In this document: in pieces, positions 49,060-60,895 of the stretch
Position numbering within the stretch: position 1 is the stretch's first letter
How the letters are laid out: every line of letters begins with the position of its first letter
Assembly (NCBI RefSeq): GCF_000001735.4
Contig: NC_003076.8
Span: 9,176,001 to 9,240,000, forward strand
Reading direction: 5' to 3'
Length of the DNA: 64,000 bases
Source of the DNA: Arabidopsis thaliana
Taxonomy: Eukaryota; Streptophyta; Magnoliopsida; Brassicales; Brassicaceae
Made by a program: the position numbers and the translations under genes
Notes under the pieces: generated by a model
Databases searched by the model: none
Told to the model about the DNA's origin: nothing
The model's input: only the letters and a program-made list of their open reading frames with translations

Positions 49060-49740
49060 CTTTTGTTCTTAGTGGTTCTGTCCCTGCCTTTTGCTCTTGT
49101 ATCTAGAGCTGAAATAAAATTCGGACCTGAACATCCTAACCGAATTCAGATTAATTTTTTTGATTAGAATTCTAATCCGAATTTTAAAAGTATTCGAACG
49201 GATTTTAGAACCGGAACTTCGAATATCCAAAAAGCCCGGATTTAAAACAGATTCCGAATATATACTCGAAAAAATCTGAATATTCCTAAGATATTAACTC
49301 TTTTTACCTGGTTTTATGGATACTATTGATTAATTAAAATACTTTTAATAGTATAACTTTTAACCGGGATTTTCGAGTAATTCGAATTATTTTACATAGT
49401 TTAAATAATTATACGTAGTTTTAACCGAATCTTAACTATAATTATAAATCTATATCAATTATTTTTTAATCAAAATAATTAAAATACCAATCAATATAAC
49501 TAAAACACTTAAAATAAACAATTTTAAAAAACAATTTTTATTATATCTATCAAATTATATTAAAAAATTCAAGCAAATAATTTTTTTAGATTATCCAAAC
49601 TTCGAATACAAAAATCTGAATAGAACCAGAATTTGATCTGATATATTTTGAGTTATGGTAGAAATCTTAATCAGAAAACTAAAAAATCCTTACAATACCT
49701 AAACGCTCAGACCTATAAATTTTGATTTATCTACATTTCG
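49060..49740. repeat. Second hAT-like MITE fragment
   Basis: After 'cttgtatctagagctg' (about 49094) the text repeats the theme of the copy at 48262, with Arg/Pro-codon-like 'ccgaattc' and 'ttcgagtaattcg' blocks, until about 49640. The two copies sit in equivalent positions upstream of duplicated gene starts. Confidence 0.45.
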
Positions 49741-50078
49741 GTGTTGGTGATATACTGACACCGAGTCGTTAACAGCAATAATATTTTGTGTACTTTGAGA
49801 TCGCTCACAAATCCACAGAAATATTGTTTTATAATAGACGTACTTGGAAGATGCATAAAATAGACAATACAACCAAATCAAATTTGATACTTTACACATT
49901 CAAAGTCAAACAAAAACAGTGAAATTGAATGTGTACATGTATTATTATTGCTTCCACGAGGAGTCCACGTTCGGTATTTTATATTTGTTACTAAACTCGA
50001 TCAATAAGTAATCAAAAGTGTCTCTGTTTATATAAATGGAAAGCGTTACCAAAACAAAACAAAACCAGATCTCAAAAA
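49741..50078 (+). promoter_or_regulatory. Upstream module of the third complete MATH gene
   Basis: This is the cluster's upstream module ('cagcaataatattttgtgtac', 'atccacagaaatattgtttta', 'gtacttggaagatgc'). A TATA box (TATATAAA, 50029-50036) lies 43-50 bp before the ATG. Confidence 0.6.
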
Positions 50079-51873
50079 ATGGACACTCAAAAATGGAGTA
50101 TAGGTTTCATATCTCTCGCTTTTCTCTTCATCACTTCCTCTTCCGCTGAGCTCCTCATTAAACAGGTTTCTTTTTAAGCACTTTTTCTATCGATATGTTT
50201 TTATTTTTACTACAAAACTAGTTTGTAAAAATGAATAAAACTAATAGTTTTGCTAATATTAGGCCACAGAAGGCAGAGGAATAGAATACAACAGTTCTCA
50301 CAGTTCACGAATGGTACGTACACTTATTTTCTTTCTTTAGATTTTATTGGTTAAAACTTAAAACTGTGATAACCATTTTCTTGAACTCTTTTTATTGATA
50401 GGAGTGACAAGAGTGTGGAGGGATGACCGACCATCGGATAAGATTCTTTCGATAACCAGCTTCTCAATAATTAGGACGAGACCTGAACCCTATGAATCCT
50501 CTGTTTTTGAGGCTGTTGGTTACAAATGGTAAAGATCTTAGTATATCTTACACTCTATCCCATTTTTTTTTTGTTAATTATATCTTTTGAGCTAATTATG
50601 ATGCAAATAAATAAATCAGGAGATTGGTTTTGTACGTGAATGGTAATGAAAAGGACGGTGGAAAAGATCATGTTTCACTTTACGCGAAGATCGTAGAGAC
50701 AGAATCTCTTCCAGTAGGATGGGAAGTGAATGTTGATCTCAAACTCTTTGTCTACAATGGAAAGCTAAACAAATATTTGATTGTTACAGGTACTTTAAAC
50801 TGTGAATGGATTTTTATTAGATCCATATATATATTCTAGCGGAAAACGGTCTATTTCTCCACGATAAGTATGACATCATAACAGATAGAGCCCAGGCTTT
50901 AACCTCGTGCTAGATATGATGTCATATTCTAGCTCTATATGTTATGATGTCATATTCTAGCCATTGCTATTTTAAGAAAGTAGACTTCAAATACTAGTCT
51001 CATTAGTAAATGAACCGATAGTTGATTGTGATTTGCCTTTTTTTTTTTTGCATAATTGTGGATTGTAGATGGTACAGTGAAACGATACAACAATGCGACA
51101 AAAGAGTTGGGTTACGGACAACTTATTCCTCAATCAACATTCTACGACGGGAACGATGGGTACCGTGAGCAGGACACTGGTACATTTGGTGCTGAGATCT
51201 ACATCGTTAAACCAGCCCAACAAAAAGAGAAAGTCACATTCATATCAAACCCTCCAGACAATGTTTTCACTTGGAAGATACTTCATTTCTCTACCTTGGA
51301 AGATAAAGTCTATCAGTCTAACGAGTTTCTTGTTGGAGACCGATACTGGTTAGTCATTTTCGTAACCGGATATTTTAGACCAAAGTCCAAATTAATCTTA
51401 AAAGCTTGTTACTGTTATGTGACTTTCACAGTATTATTGTATAATCAGGAAATTAGGATTAAACCCGAAAGGAGGCTTAGTCCCAATCTTCCTATATGCT
51501 CAAGGCTTTAAGGCAAACGCAGTTGTTACAACCACTTATGCAGCGACTAATCTGCGGTTAAAGAATCAACGAAGCAGCAACCACGTAACAACATATAGTA
51601 AGAAAACTAACCTAAGAATAAAAGTTTATCTCCAGGAGAAAAAAACAACAATGAATGAAACTAGGAATAGCTAAAGTAAATTTGTTTATGCTGCTCTGTT
51701 TTTTCTTTGCAGCTGCATATTGGTACCTGATTCCAAGCGGATTAGGTTTGGGAGTGAACACTATACCGTTATCAGATGTAAAAGATGCATCGAAAGGATA
51801 TGTGGTGAATGATTCCATTATCATTGAAGTTGAAATGCTTACGGTCTCGGTGACGAACATTGTATCCGCTTAA
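50079..51873 (+). CDS. Secreted two-MATH-domain (TRAF-like) protein
   Basis: Seven exons (50079-50165, 50263-50317, 50402-50528, 50620-50789, 51069-51348, 51449-51597, 51713-51873) join to 342 residues. The exon 2 donor needs care. The first GT after 'cgaatg' (50314) would throw the frame into a stop, whereas the second, GTACAC at 50318, aligns with the donor of the sister genes and keeps the frame. The signal peptide (to TSSSA) and both MATH domains are present, the second starting NVFTWKILHFSTLEDKVYQS. Exon 6 lacks six codons of the Gly-rich loop (GDGGGRPHA in sisters). Intron 4 (279 bp) contains a foldback insertion. It is the most divergent complete copy; position suggests At5g26290. Confidence 0.87.
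50831..50961. repeat. Foldback insertion in intron 4
   Basis: Arms at 50869-50891 and 50932-50954 are inverted copies matching at 22 of 23 positions, around a 40-bp loop. The insert is bounded by ATATTCTAGC at 50831-50840 and 50952-50961, and a third copy of that 10-mer lies at 50924-50933. The sister gene at 32.7 kb has only one 'attctagcca' in this intron, so about 121 bp were added here. Confidence 0.75.
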
Positions 51874-52779
51874 AGATCTCTACTTCTTTACCATAGTTCA
51901 AACAACCTTATGAAGAAAGAGATGTTTGTAATAAGACAACGTTAATGTTTGTGATGTAGTCGTTACTTCGGTTTTTCCGAGTTTTCTCTTTTCTGTTTTG
52001 TTATCAATGAAAATAAAACTCTCCGGGTTTTAAATTTTATAAAAAATGTTGAGGACGTGAAGTGTTAAAAATCGACTTATCTGGAGTCAGAAATAAACTT
52101 ATAATTTACTTTACATAATTTGTTTTGTAGCCAAATTCAAACATAACCCAAAAGAAAAAAGTATTGAATGTTTTTTTTTGTAGCCACATTCTATTTATGC
52201 GACCGTTGCCCGTTGGAGTAAGGGTCATGCCCTGATCTACAATTTTCAATGTACAACGTTTTGAACGCTTTAATTTGACCACTATAATTCATTACTCTCA
52301 TTAAGTTAACCATATTTATCTCGAAAGTTCATCAACCAATATATGTTTCATTCCACTTCTAACATTTCTTATTTCTACCACTTTTACCACCTCTATTTTA
52401 AGCATTTCGCATTAGTACCGGTTGATATTATATATGTATCAAGTTTAACAAGATTCTAACTCAAAAATAAGTGGCAACAAACAAGTGAGGAAATGCATAT
52501 TTACTATATATTTGTGTTGAATTACCTTTACTTTTAAGATTGGTTATATACCCATTTGTGTTTATTAGATTTTAAAATCAATTACCAAATAAGTTATTAT
52601 GAGTTCATTTGAAAAGTTATGAGCTGCCAACTCAAGACTATGTGAATGGATTGTCATATAAGTATGTTATGGGCTTGATTGGTATAACTAATTAATTATA
52701 GTAGAGTTGTAGCAATTACGAGCAAAGCAAGTAAGTTGATGAAGTTGTAATCTGTTATATATTAGGTTGATGATATATA
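51874..52779. other. 3' flank and gene-free spacer
   Basis: The first ~270 bp are the conserved 3' flank of the cluster's genes ('caaccttatga', 'gtaataagacaacgttaatgtttgtgatg', 'tggagtcagaaa'). The remainder is AT-rich without coding signal. Confidence 0.4.
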
Positions 52780-53304
52780 TATAAATAAGTTGTTGCTGAA
52801 ATTGACCAAGTTTTGATCAGGTGGTCATGAACGATGGTGAATGAAGATGAATGATGGTCAATGAGAGATAATTGAGTGATGATAGCTCAAACCTCTGGAT
52901 ATTGGAATGCAAGGTTTATCCGTCTACGTACGTGGATATGAACATTGATTTTGACTACTCGGTCATGATCCACAGTTATCGATTGGTAGATTCGGCCTTC
53001 CGCGATGATCGGTATGTCTATGGTCATTAATTAGAGGTAAGGGTGGTGTGATGTGAGTCCTTACTTCATAGCTTCATATGATTGGATTGTTAAGCTTAAC
53101 AATCCAATCATATTTAATATTTTGAACATTATGCTACCCACATCGAATCTGATACTTGACACATTCCAAGTCAAATACAAAAATAATAATAAGTGAATGT
53201 GCATATATATATATTCTACCATGAATCCACTTTCAGTATTATATAGTAGTAACTTAACTTGTTCAATAAGTAACTTTGTCTATATATATGTAAAAGTCTT
53301 ACCA
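52780..53304 (+). promoter_or_regulatory. Upstream region shared with the gene at 62.3 kb
   Basis: From 'gttgctgaaattgaccaag' (about 52791) through 'ggtcaatgagagataat', 'cggtcatgatccac' and 'gtgtgatgtgagtcct' the text closely parallels 61655-61890. From 'ttttgaacattatgct' to 'cactttcagtattatatagtagtaac' it parallels 62092-62231. A TATA box (TATATATA) lies at 53281-53288. Confidence 0.6.
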
Positions 53305-55033
53305 ATGTCTAGCTCATCTAAGAAAATGGATGATCAGAAATGGAGTCTGGTTTTCATATGTCTTGCTTTACTCTTCACCACTTCCTCTTCAGCTGAGTTT
53401 CTCATTCAACAGGTACAGTTTTGTTTGTTTTTTTCCCTTTTTCGAAACACTTTTTTGATTGATTGGCTTATTACTAAAAGTAGCTTTTTACAAAATCCAG
53501 GTCACAGGGGGCAGAGGAGCAGAGTACAACAGTTCTTACAGTCTCAAGGAGAATTTTGGTACACTTGTTGTTATGAAATCTTCTTTCTTTAGATTTCTTG
53601 GTTTACAAAAAAAAAAAAAAAAAAAAAAAACTGAAACCCACTTCTTGGAACTTTTTGTGTTGACAGGAGGGACAAGAGTGTTGAGAGATGAGCGACCATC
53701 GAGTAAGATTCTGACAATAACAAACTTCTCTGTGATTAAGGGCAGAGTAGAACCCTATGAATCCTCTGTTTTTGAGGCTGCTGGTTACAAATGGTAAAGA
53801 TCTTACACTCTTTCCACTTTTTATTCAATTTTTTATATATTTTTCTTGAGTTTTTTTTTTTTTTGATGAAAAATAAATAAATCAGGAGATTGGTTTTGTA
53901 CGTGAATGGTAATCCAAACGACAGTGGAAATGATCATATTTCACTTTACGTGAGGATCGAAGAGACAGAATATCTTCCAAGAGGGTGGGAAGTGAATGTT
54001 GATCTCAAACTCTTTATCCACAATGGGAAGCTAAACAAATATTTGGCTATTTCAGGTACTTAAAATGGATTTTTACTAGAGCCATTTTATTTTTGCCAAG
54101 ACTAATTTTTGCAATTTCTGTAAATATTAGGATCTCATATCGAAAGTTGATTGTGATTAGGAGTTTTTTTTTTTTTTGCATAATTGTGGATTGTAGATGG
54201 AACATTGAAGTTATACAACGATGCGAAAAGAGAGTGGGGATTCGGACAACTTATTCCTCACGTAACATTCTACAACACGTATGGGTACATTGAGCAGGAC
54301 ATTGGTTCTTTTGGTGCTGAGATCTTCATCGTTAAACCGGCTCAACAACAAGAGAAAGTCACATTCATATCAAACCCTCCAACCAATGTTTTCACTTGGA
54401 AGATACTTCATTTCTCTATCTTGGAAGACAAGTTCTATTACTCTGACGATTTTCTCGTTGAAGACCGATACTGGTTAGTAATTTTGGTAACCGGATCTCT
54501 TTGACCGAAGTCCAAATTAATCTCAAAGTTTGCAACTGCTATGTGAATTCCACGGTGACCAAGTATAATAACGGTTTTTGGTTGATGATAATCAGGAGAC
54601 TAGGATTTAACCCTAAAGGAGATGGAGGAGGAAGACCATATGCACTTCCAATCTTTCTATTTGCTCAAGGCCATAAGGCAAACGCAGTTGCTACAAACAC
54701 TTGGGGAGCGGCTAATCTGCGGCTAAAGAATCAACGAAGCACCAACCACAGACAAATATATAGTAAGATAACTAACAAAAAAAAAAATTTATCTCGAGGG
54801 GAGAAAATCATCAATAAATGAAAGTAGCAGCTGATGTAAATTGGTTTATGTTTGTTTTTTTCTTTGCAGCTGCAGCTTGGTACCCGATTGGAAGCGGTTA
54901 TGGTGTGGGAGTGAACAATATCATATTGTTAGCAGATTTAAACGATGCATCGCAAGGATATTTGGTGAATAATGCCATTATCTTTGAAGCTGCAATGGTT
55001 AAGGTTTCAGTGACCAACATCGTCTCTTCTTAA
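53305..55033 (+). CDS. Secreted two-MATH-domain (TRAF-like) protein
   Basis: Seven exons (53305 or 53326-53412, 53501-53558, 53667-53793, 53886-54055, 54197-54473, 54596-54762, 54870-55033) give 356 or 349 residues. Two in-frame ATGs are possible. The second (53326) gives the standard 87-nt first exon and lies 45 bp after the TATA box. The first lies only 24 bp after it, probably upstream of the transcription start, so I prefer 53326. The signal peptide ends TSSSA. MATH domain 1 starts near SSKILTITNFSVIKGRVEPY and domain 2 near NVFTWKILHFSILEDKFYYS. Exon 5 is one codon shorter than in sisters. Splice sites are GT-AG. Intron 2 carries an A-run of more than 20. Position suggests At5g26300. Confidence 0.9.
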
Positions 55034-55428
55034 ATATCTTCACTTCTTTGTCAACGATCAAACAACCTTATGAATAAAAAGATGTTTAATTTGATGAGTT
55101 TGTAATAAGACAATGTTAATGTTTGTGATGTTGTCGTTTCTCTTTTCTGTTTTGTTATCAATGAAAATGAAACTCTCCAGGTATATTTTTTTTGAAAAAT
55201 GTTTGGGGAAATCGACTAACCAAAAGATAAAAATAATCAAAAATCTAGATTGAACTTAGGAAAAAGTACAGTAAAATCCTGTGCGTTATTGGACATTTTT
55301 TAAACCTCAACCATATGGAAATTAGGTTGAATGGTTATTGATTAAAGGATTTTGTCAATTAATACTGTATTCCTCTAAGTCCACAACATACAATCTAATG
55401 GTTTCCGTTTATACATCTTAGTCTCTTA
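55034..55428. other. 3' flank of the fourth complete MATH gene
   Basis: Conserved 3' flank ('caaccttatgaataaaaagatg', 'aatgttaatgtttgtgatg') followed by featureless sequence up to the TTA target of the next element (55426-55428). Confidence 0.45.
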
Positions 55429-56749
55429 GAGCAAATCCAGTGATTAGTTTCTAAATAAAGTTTCTATGTATTTTTTATTAATAAATTTGGATAGTTTTAA
55501 AATTTAGAGATTTTTTAAAGTTTTTGAAAATTTTATGGTCCATTGGTGGAATCCTTAAGTGAGTTTCTAAAACAAAAAAAAATTATGGTCCATTTGATGA
55601 ATCGATTTGGGGAACAAAATCTAGTTCGATCATCATCCGGTTGGTTGAAACACTCGTTTAGGTGGATGATTTTTCATGATTTCATGAACAAATCACTAGA
55701 TCTTCAGCGTCGATTCCAATCGTCTTTGGTGTCTCCGTAGGCGAAGAAGAAGAAGAGAGAGAAGAAGAAAAAAAATAAACGCGTGTGGGGTTTGTTTTTT
55801 GGTTTTGTCATTCAGTTTACCCAATAAAATAAGGCCACGTATGAGTTTCTATTGGGTCGCGAAAACCCCAATTTTAGGAACGATCCTAAATGGATTCAGC
55901 TGTTTTTCTATTATCTGGGCCCATTTTTACATAGAAACCCATAGGCCTGGGCATAATACCCGGAACCGAATACCCGAACCGAAAAACCCAAAAAATAATC
56001 GAACCGAACCCGAACCCGATTTTAGAATTACCCGAATGGGTCCTAGATCTCCTACCCAAAAAAACCCGAACCCAACCCGAACCGAATCTAATACCCGTGG
56101 GTACCCGAATACAAATGTAAACCTAAAAATATTTGTTATATATATATATTTGTAATACCTCAAACACCCAAAATTAAAATTATAAATCCGAATATAATAT
56201 ATTTTTTAGTAATTCATATACATTTGGATATATTTGGGATAAAAATAACCAATGTTATAGTTTTCTTTTAAATAATTTAAGTATTTTGGTTATATTTGGA
56301 TAAAAGAATAACCAAAATATTTACGGGTAATCGGGTATTTCTGATAGATTTGGGTAGATATGAGTAAAACATCCGAACCCGACCCGAACCCGAAAATATT
56401 TTGGGTATTTTTGGTTACTTTTTACATTTTTACTAAAATAACCGAACTGAAACCGAACCGAAATTTTAAAATACCCGAATGATTCTCAATCTCCTACCCG
56501 AATAGATCCGATACCCGAAAAAAGAACCAAACCCGAAAATATTTTGGGTATTTTTGGTTACTTTTTACATTTTTACTAAAATAACCGAACTGAAACCGAA
56601 CCGAAATTTTAAAATACCCGAATGATTCTCAATCTCCTACCCGAATAGATCCGATACCCGAAAAAAGAACCAAACCCGAACGGGTACCCAAATGCCTACG
56701 CCTAGAACCCATCTAAGAAATCTACTAAAAACTTTTACTGGACTTGTTC
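55429..56749. mobile_element. PIF/Harbinger-type non-autonomous element
   Basis: The left end GAGCAAATCCAGTGATTAGT and the right end, reverse complement GAACAAGTCCAGTAAAAGTT, form imperfect terminal inverted repeats. Both are flanked by TTA (55426-55428 and 56750-56752), the 3-bp duplication typical of PIF/Harbinger and Tourist elements. No transposase frame is recognisable. Without the nested insertion it would be about 560 bp. Confidence 0.7.
55942..56704. mobile_element. Nested hAT-like MITE with an internal 143-bp tandem repeat
   Basis: The ends TAGGCCTGGGCATAATACCC and (reverse complement of the right end) TAGGCGTAGGCATTTGGGTA are inverted copies, flanked by the near-identical octamers aaacccat and gaacccat. 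The interior is rich in 'acccgaacccgaa'. A 143-bp unit ('cgaaaatattttgggta...gaaccaaac') occurs twice in a row, from 56391 and from 56534. Short reading frames here encode only low-complexity Pro/Asn/Arg-rich peptides. Confidence 0.65.
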
Positions 56750-56757
56750 TTAGGGGC

Positions 56758-58025
56758 TGAATCCACAATAAACTAGGAATGCACAAAATTTTCTAAGTTA
56801 AACAAATAAAGGATGAGTTTTAAACTAACAAGATTTGTGAAATAAAAACAAGAAAACCTAAAATGCTAATGGAAAATATGAACAAAGGCAATTGACCAAT
56901 TTAAATAAGTGTCTAAGGTACGCAATTACCCAACATAATACAAGAACAAAATGAATGATAAAAGGAGCAATCTAGAAAAGTCAACAAAAGAGCCAACAAA
57001 GGTTATTGACTTGAGTGATCAAATGCGAATCTAAGATGCTAATACAATCAATCCCTTGCTAATCATTTGGCTTTAGATCACTAATCTAGACTAATCCATT
57101 TCTTTGGTACTAATCTTTCAACTAACCATCAACAATCAAATGATCAATGAGCATTATATCCAAGCCTAACTAACCAGCTACAATCCTAATCATTAATTTG
57201 CATTGGATAGGAATTTGAATGCTAATTAAACACTCGCTAAGTTCTTTTGGAAATTGATCTAATGCCTTCCGGACGTGAAACTTCCTATTATCTAGATTAC
57301 CTTAATCAAGACTAATTTAAGCTATTTAGCTCTAAGAACATCTAAAGAGTATGATCTATTAAGATTATGCCCTAAGCATCTTAAATTCATCAACAACTCT
57401 ATCTAATCCAAAAGCCATGAAAATCCAGGAGTTGTAACTAATCCATGAAGATTCATGTTAGAAGAAGAGTAAAAAAGATAGATATAAGAGATGGAATTTA
57501 GAGAAATACTTATATAAATGCAAGAATCACAAGAATTTAGAGTTGATAACAAATATAAATTAAGAAAAGTAGGCTTAGATAGCTCTCATTTCACTCTAAT
57601 TAAGTTTAGAGTATTATAGAAAAGGAAAATAAACTGGTCGACCCAAAACAAATCGGATCAAACCCAGATTGTTTCTTGGATCTTGACTGTTTAAGTGACT
57701 CGTAGTAGTGAAAAAACATCGATATGGATGCATATTATGGATGAAGGCTAGATTTTGACATATAGTGCAATCCGTAGCGGGGTAAAGAATTGATATGCTT
57801 GGCTATTACGGACGCAGAAAACTTTGTCCTCCAATTTCCTTGATCAATTCTTAATTCTTTTATGGTCCAAAACTCATCTTTAGGCTCTACTTTTCATACT
57901 TTCACTCTAAACATCTAACAATAATAAATTTGATGCAAATGCAATCTTAAAAAATTTAAAATGCTATGAATATTCAAAAATAAAGACAAAACAAGTTTTA
58001 AAATCATCAAAAAGACAAGATATCA
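56758..58025 (-). repeat. LTR fragment related to the Athila/Tat-like element
   Basis: Blocks such as 'actaacaagattt', 'caaatgatcaatgagcat', 'ccttccggacgtgaaacttcct' and the end 'aagacaagatatca' parallel, in the same order, the LTRs at 35.1 and 41.3 kb. Similarity is much lower, so this is an older relative. The left end seems shortened and I see no matching target duplication (GGGGC versus GTCAT), so it is a fragment or a rearranged solo LTR. Confidence 0.6.
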
Positions 58026-58738
58026 GTCATATAGCAAATCACTAAGCTATTGGTCAAGCATCTTTACCACATCTCTGCATATTTTATATATTACGTACTA
58101 ATCGCCATTTAGTGTCTTCGTAAGACCCAATGTACACCCTTAATTAATTATATAGCAAACAAAAATACAACTCACAGGCAACCCAAACTGTATAATAACA
58201 ATTCTTCAATACCACTTCTTTAACTTTGTCTTTTTAACAACTAATCAAATTTTAATTACTTATTTATAAAATTACAAAACTTAAAACTAAATTATGTGAG
58301 TCAATTAATTCAGATATGCTAATTTTCTTCTCCATCATAAATTTGCCTAGAATATAAGATAAAATTTACTATATATAATATAGAAATTGCATAAAATAAT
58401 TAGAAATGAATTAATTCATTAGATAATTGGTACTTTTGTTGAAACTAAATTCTATAAAAACTACTATTTAAACTCTATATTTAGTCTCTCTTACAAACTC
58501 TATATTTAGTCATTATGTTAAAATATTATATTACATATACAATATATATAGACTTTATTTCTTTGTTTGGTTGAATCACCTAATACAACTATTAACTACA
58601 ATTTATGGTCTAAATCAATATTTTCATTTACGAATAGTTATCAAATTTTGCTATAAATAAGTAAGTAACACAGATGCAACGACCATTGAAACACATCAAT
58701 AACAAAAGAAAACAAATCCTCTCAAAGAAGAAGTAGTG
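58026..58738 (+). promoter_or_regulatory. Upstream region of the UGT72E3-type gene
   Basis: AT-rich spacer without coding signal. A TATA box (TATAAATA) at 58652-58659 lies 80-87 bp before the start codon, implying a leader of about 50 nt. Confidence 0.6.
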
Positions 58739-60184
58739 ATGCATATCACAAAACCACACGCCGCCATGTTTTCCAGTCCCGGAATGGGCCATGTCCTCCC
58801 GGTGATCGAGCTAGCTAAGCGTCTCTCCGCTAACCACGGCTTCCACGTCACCGTCTTCGTCCTTGAAACTGACGCAGCCTCCGTTCAGTCCAAGCTCCTT
58901 AACTCAACCGGTGTTGACATCGTCAACCTTCCATCGCCCGACATTTCTGGCTTGGTAGACCCCAACGCCCATGTGGTGACCAAGATCGGAGTCATTATGC
59001 GTGAAGCTGTTCCAACCCTCCGATCCAAGATCGTTGCCATGCATCAAAACCCAACGGCTCTGATCATTGACTTGTTTGGCACAGATGCGTTATGTCTTGC
59101 AGCGGAGTTAAACATGTTGACTTATGTCTTTATCGCTTCCAACGCGCGTTATCTCGGAGTTTCGATATATTATCCAACTTTGGACGAAGTTATCAAAGAA
59201 GAGCACACAGTGCAACGAAAACCGCTCACTATACCGGGGTGTGAACCGGTTAGATTTGAAGATATTATGGATGCATATCTGGTTCCGGACGAACCGGTGT
59301 ACCACGATTTGGTTCGTCACTGTCTGGCCTACCCAAAAGCGGATGGAATCTTGGTGAATACATGGGAAGAGATGGAGCCCAAATCATTAAAGTCCCTTCA
59401 AGACCCGAAACTTTTGGGCCGGGTCGCTCGTGTACCGGTTTATCCGGTTGGTCCGTTATGCAGACCGATACAATCATCCACGACCGATCACCCGGTTTTT
59501 GATTGGTTAAACAAACAACCAAACGAGTCGGTTCTCTACATTTCCTTCGGGAGTGGTGGTTCTCTAACGGCTCAACAGTTAACCGAATTGGCGTGGGGGC
59601 TCGAGGAGAGCCAGCAACGGTTTATATGGGTGGTTCGACCGCCCGTTGACGGCTCGTCTTGCAGTGATTATTTCTCGGCTAAAGGCGGTGTAACCAAAGA
59701 CAACACGCCAGAGTATCTACCAGAAGGGTTCGTGACTCGTACTTGCGATAGAGGTTTCATGATCCCATCATGGGCACCGCAAGCTGAAATCCTAGCCCAT
59801 CAGGCCGTTGGTGGGTTTTTAACACATTGTGGTTGGAGCTCGACGTTGGAAAGCGTCCTTTGCGGCGTTCCAATGATAGCGTGGCCGCTTTTCGCCGAGC
59901 AGAATATGAACGCGGCGTTGCTTAGCGATGAACTGGGAATCTCTGTTAGAGTGGATGATCCAAAGGAGGCGATTTCTAGGTCGAAGATTGAGGCGATGGT
60001 GAGGAAGGTTATGGCTGAGGACGAAGGTGAAGAGATGAGAAGGAAAGTGAAGAAGTTGAGAGACACGGCGGAGATGTCACTTAGTATTCACGGTGGTGGT
60101 TCGGCGCATGAGTCGCTTTGCAGAGTCACGAAGGAGTGTCAACGGTTTTTGGAATGTGTCGGGGACTTGGGACGTGGTGCTTAG
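58739..60184 (+). CDS. UGT72E3: UGT72E3-type monolignol UDP-glucosyltransferase
   Basis: A single intronless frame of 481 residues, starting at ATG 58739 (MHITKPHAAMF). It is a family 1 glycosyltransferase of the UGT72E group, which transfers glucose from UDP-glucose to the 4-hydroxyl of coniferyl and sinapyl alcohols and aldehydes in the cytosol. Catalytic His18 (SPGMGH) and its partner Asp111 (IIDLFGTD) are present. The PSPG box spans about 345-388, from WAPQAEIL to AEQ, with the final Gln typical of UDP-glucose users. It reads HCGWSSTLES, with Ser where many UGTs have Asn, which I recall as normal for UGT72E. It matches my memory of Arabidopsis UGT72E3 (At5g26310). UGT72E2 is the closest alternative. 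Confidence 0.93.
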   Translation: MHITKPHAAMFSSPGMGHVLPVIELAKRLSANHGFHVTVFVLETDAASVQSKLLNSTGVDIVNLPSPDISGLVDPNAHVVTKIGVIMREAVPTLRSKIVAMHQNPTALIIDLFGTDALCLAAELNMLTYVFIASNARYLGVSIYYPTLDEVIKEEHTVQRKPLTIPGCEPVRFEDIMDAYLVPDEPVYHDLVRHCLAYPKADGILVNTWEEMEPKSLKSLQDPKLLGRVARVPVYPVGPLCRPIQSSTTDHPVFDWLNKQPNESVLYISFGSGGSLTAQQLTELAWGLEESQQRFIWVVRPPVDGSSCSDYFSAKGGVTKDNTPEYLPEGFVTRTCDRGFMIPSWAPQAEILAHQAVGGFLTHCGWSSTLESVLCGVPMIAWPLFAEQNMNAALLSDELGISVRVDDPKEAISRSKIEAMVRKVMAEDEGEEMRRKVKKLRDTAEMSLSIHGGGSAHESLCRVTKECQRFLECVGDLGRGA

Positions 60185-60895
60185 TAATGGTTACTGTTTT
60201 CTAGCTCTTTAGTGGTTGAATTTACTTGTCGTTTCTTAATGTGTATTTTTCATTGTAATAGAATAATCGATGTTTTGTAATATATTAATGTATTTGATAT
60301 TTCTCAACTAATTTCCATTGTAATATTGAATAATCGGTGTGTTGTAGAGAGACAAATTATTCTCCTGGTTATATTAAATAATAAGAATAAAACGACGTTT
60401 AGATGATTCATTACTTTTAATATAATCTTCACAATTTAACACTCAAGTCGACAACGATATTATCATCAGACTAATCATATGTTTAAGTCACATCTACCTG
60501 AACCTGACCTTCTAGATGAAATCATAAACCAGTAATAAAATTACCAAAAAAAACGGTGCTTTGTCACTAATTGCTTTTTATTGAAGCACAAAACCATGAA
60601 GAAACAGAAAAAAGTACATCGTCTCGATGTGACATTTCCTCTACCTCGCTGATTTTTCTGTTACACTGAAAGCATATTTTAGGAATCAAATCAATTAAAT
60701 AGATAATTTAATACGATGACAGGTTCCAAACATTTCATAAATAAAAAGGAACATATACCAAATTCACTTGAATTATTATGCACTGTCCACGATATATATA
60801 GACAAATTTAGGAGTTTTATATCAGATGCCAATTGCATAATTTGCAGCATATATATTTTTTAACTAAATTAAAGATTTAATCCGTATTGAAACGA
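60185..60895 (+). other. 3' flank of UGT72E3 and gene-free spacer
   Basis: Probable 3' untranslated region with 'attgtaatagaataatcg' twice (about 60253 and 60318), the second as part of a small local duplication. The rest is AT-rich without coding signal. Confidence 0.4.

Noticed and set aside
55543..56163. Small frames in the PIF/Harbinger element and hAT-like MITE
   Set aside because: Low-complexity translation of 'acccgaaccc' repeats or short random frames; no transposase motif.
59108..60066. Frames on both strands within UGT72E3
   Set aside because: Shadows of the intact 481-codon frame.
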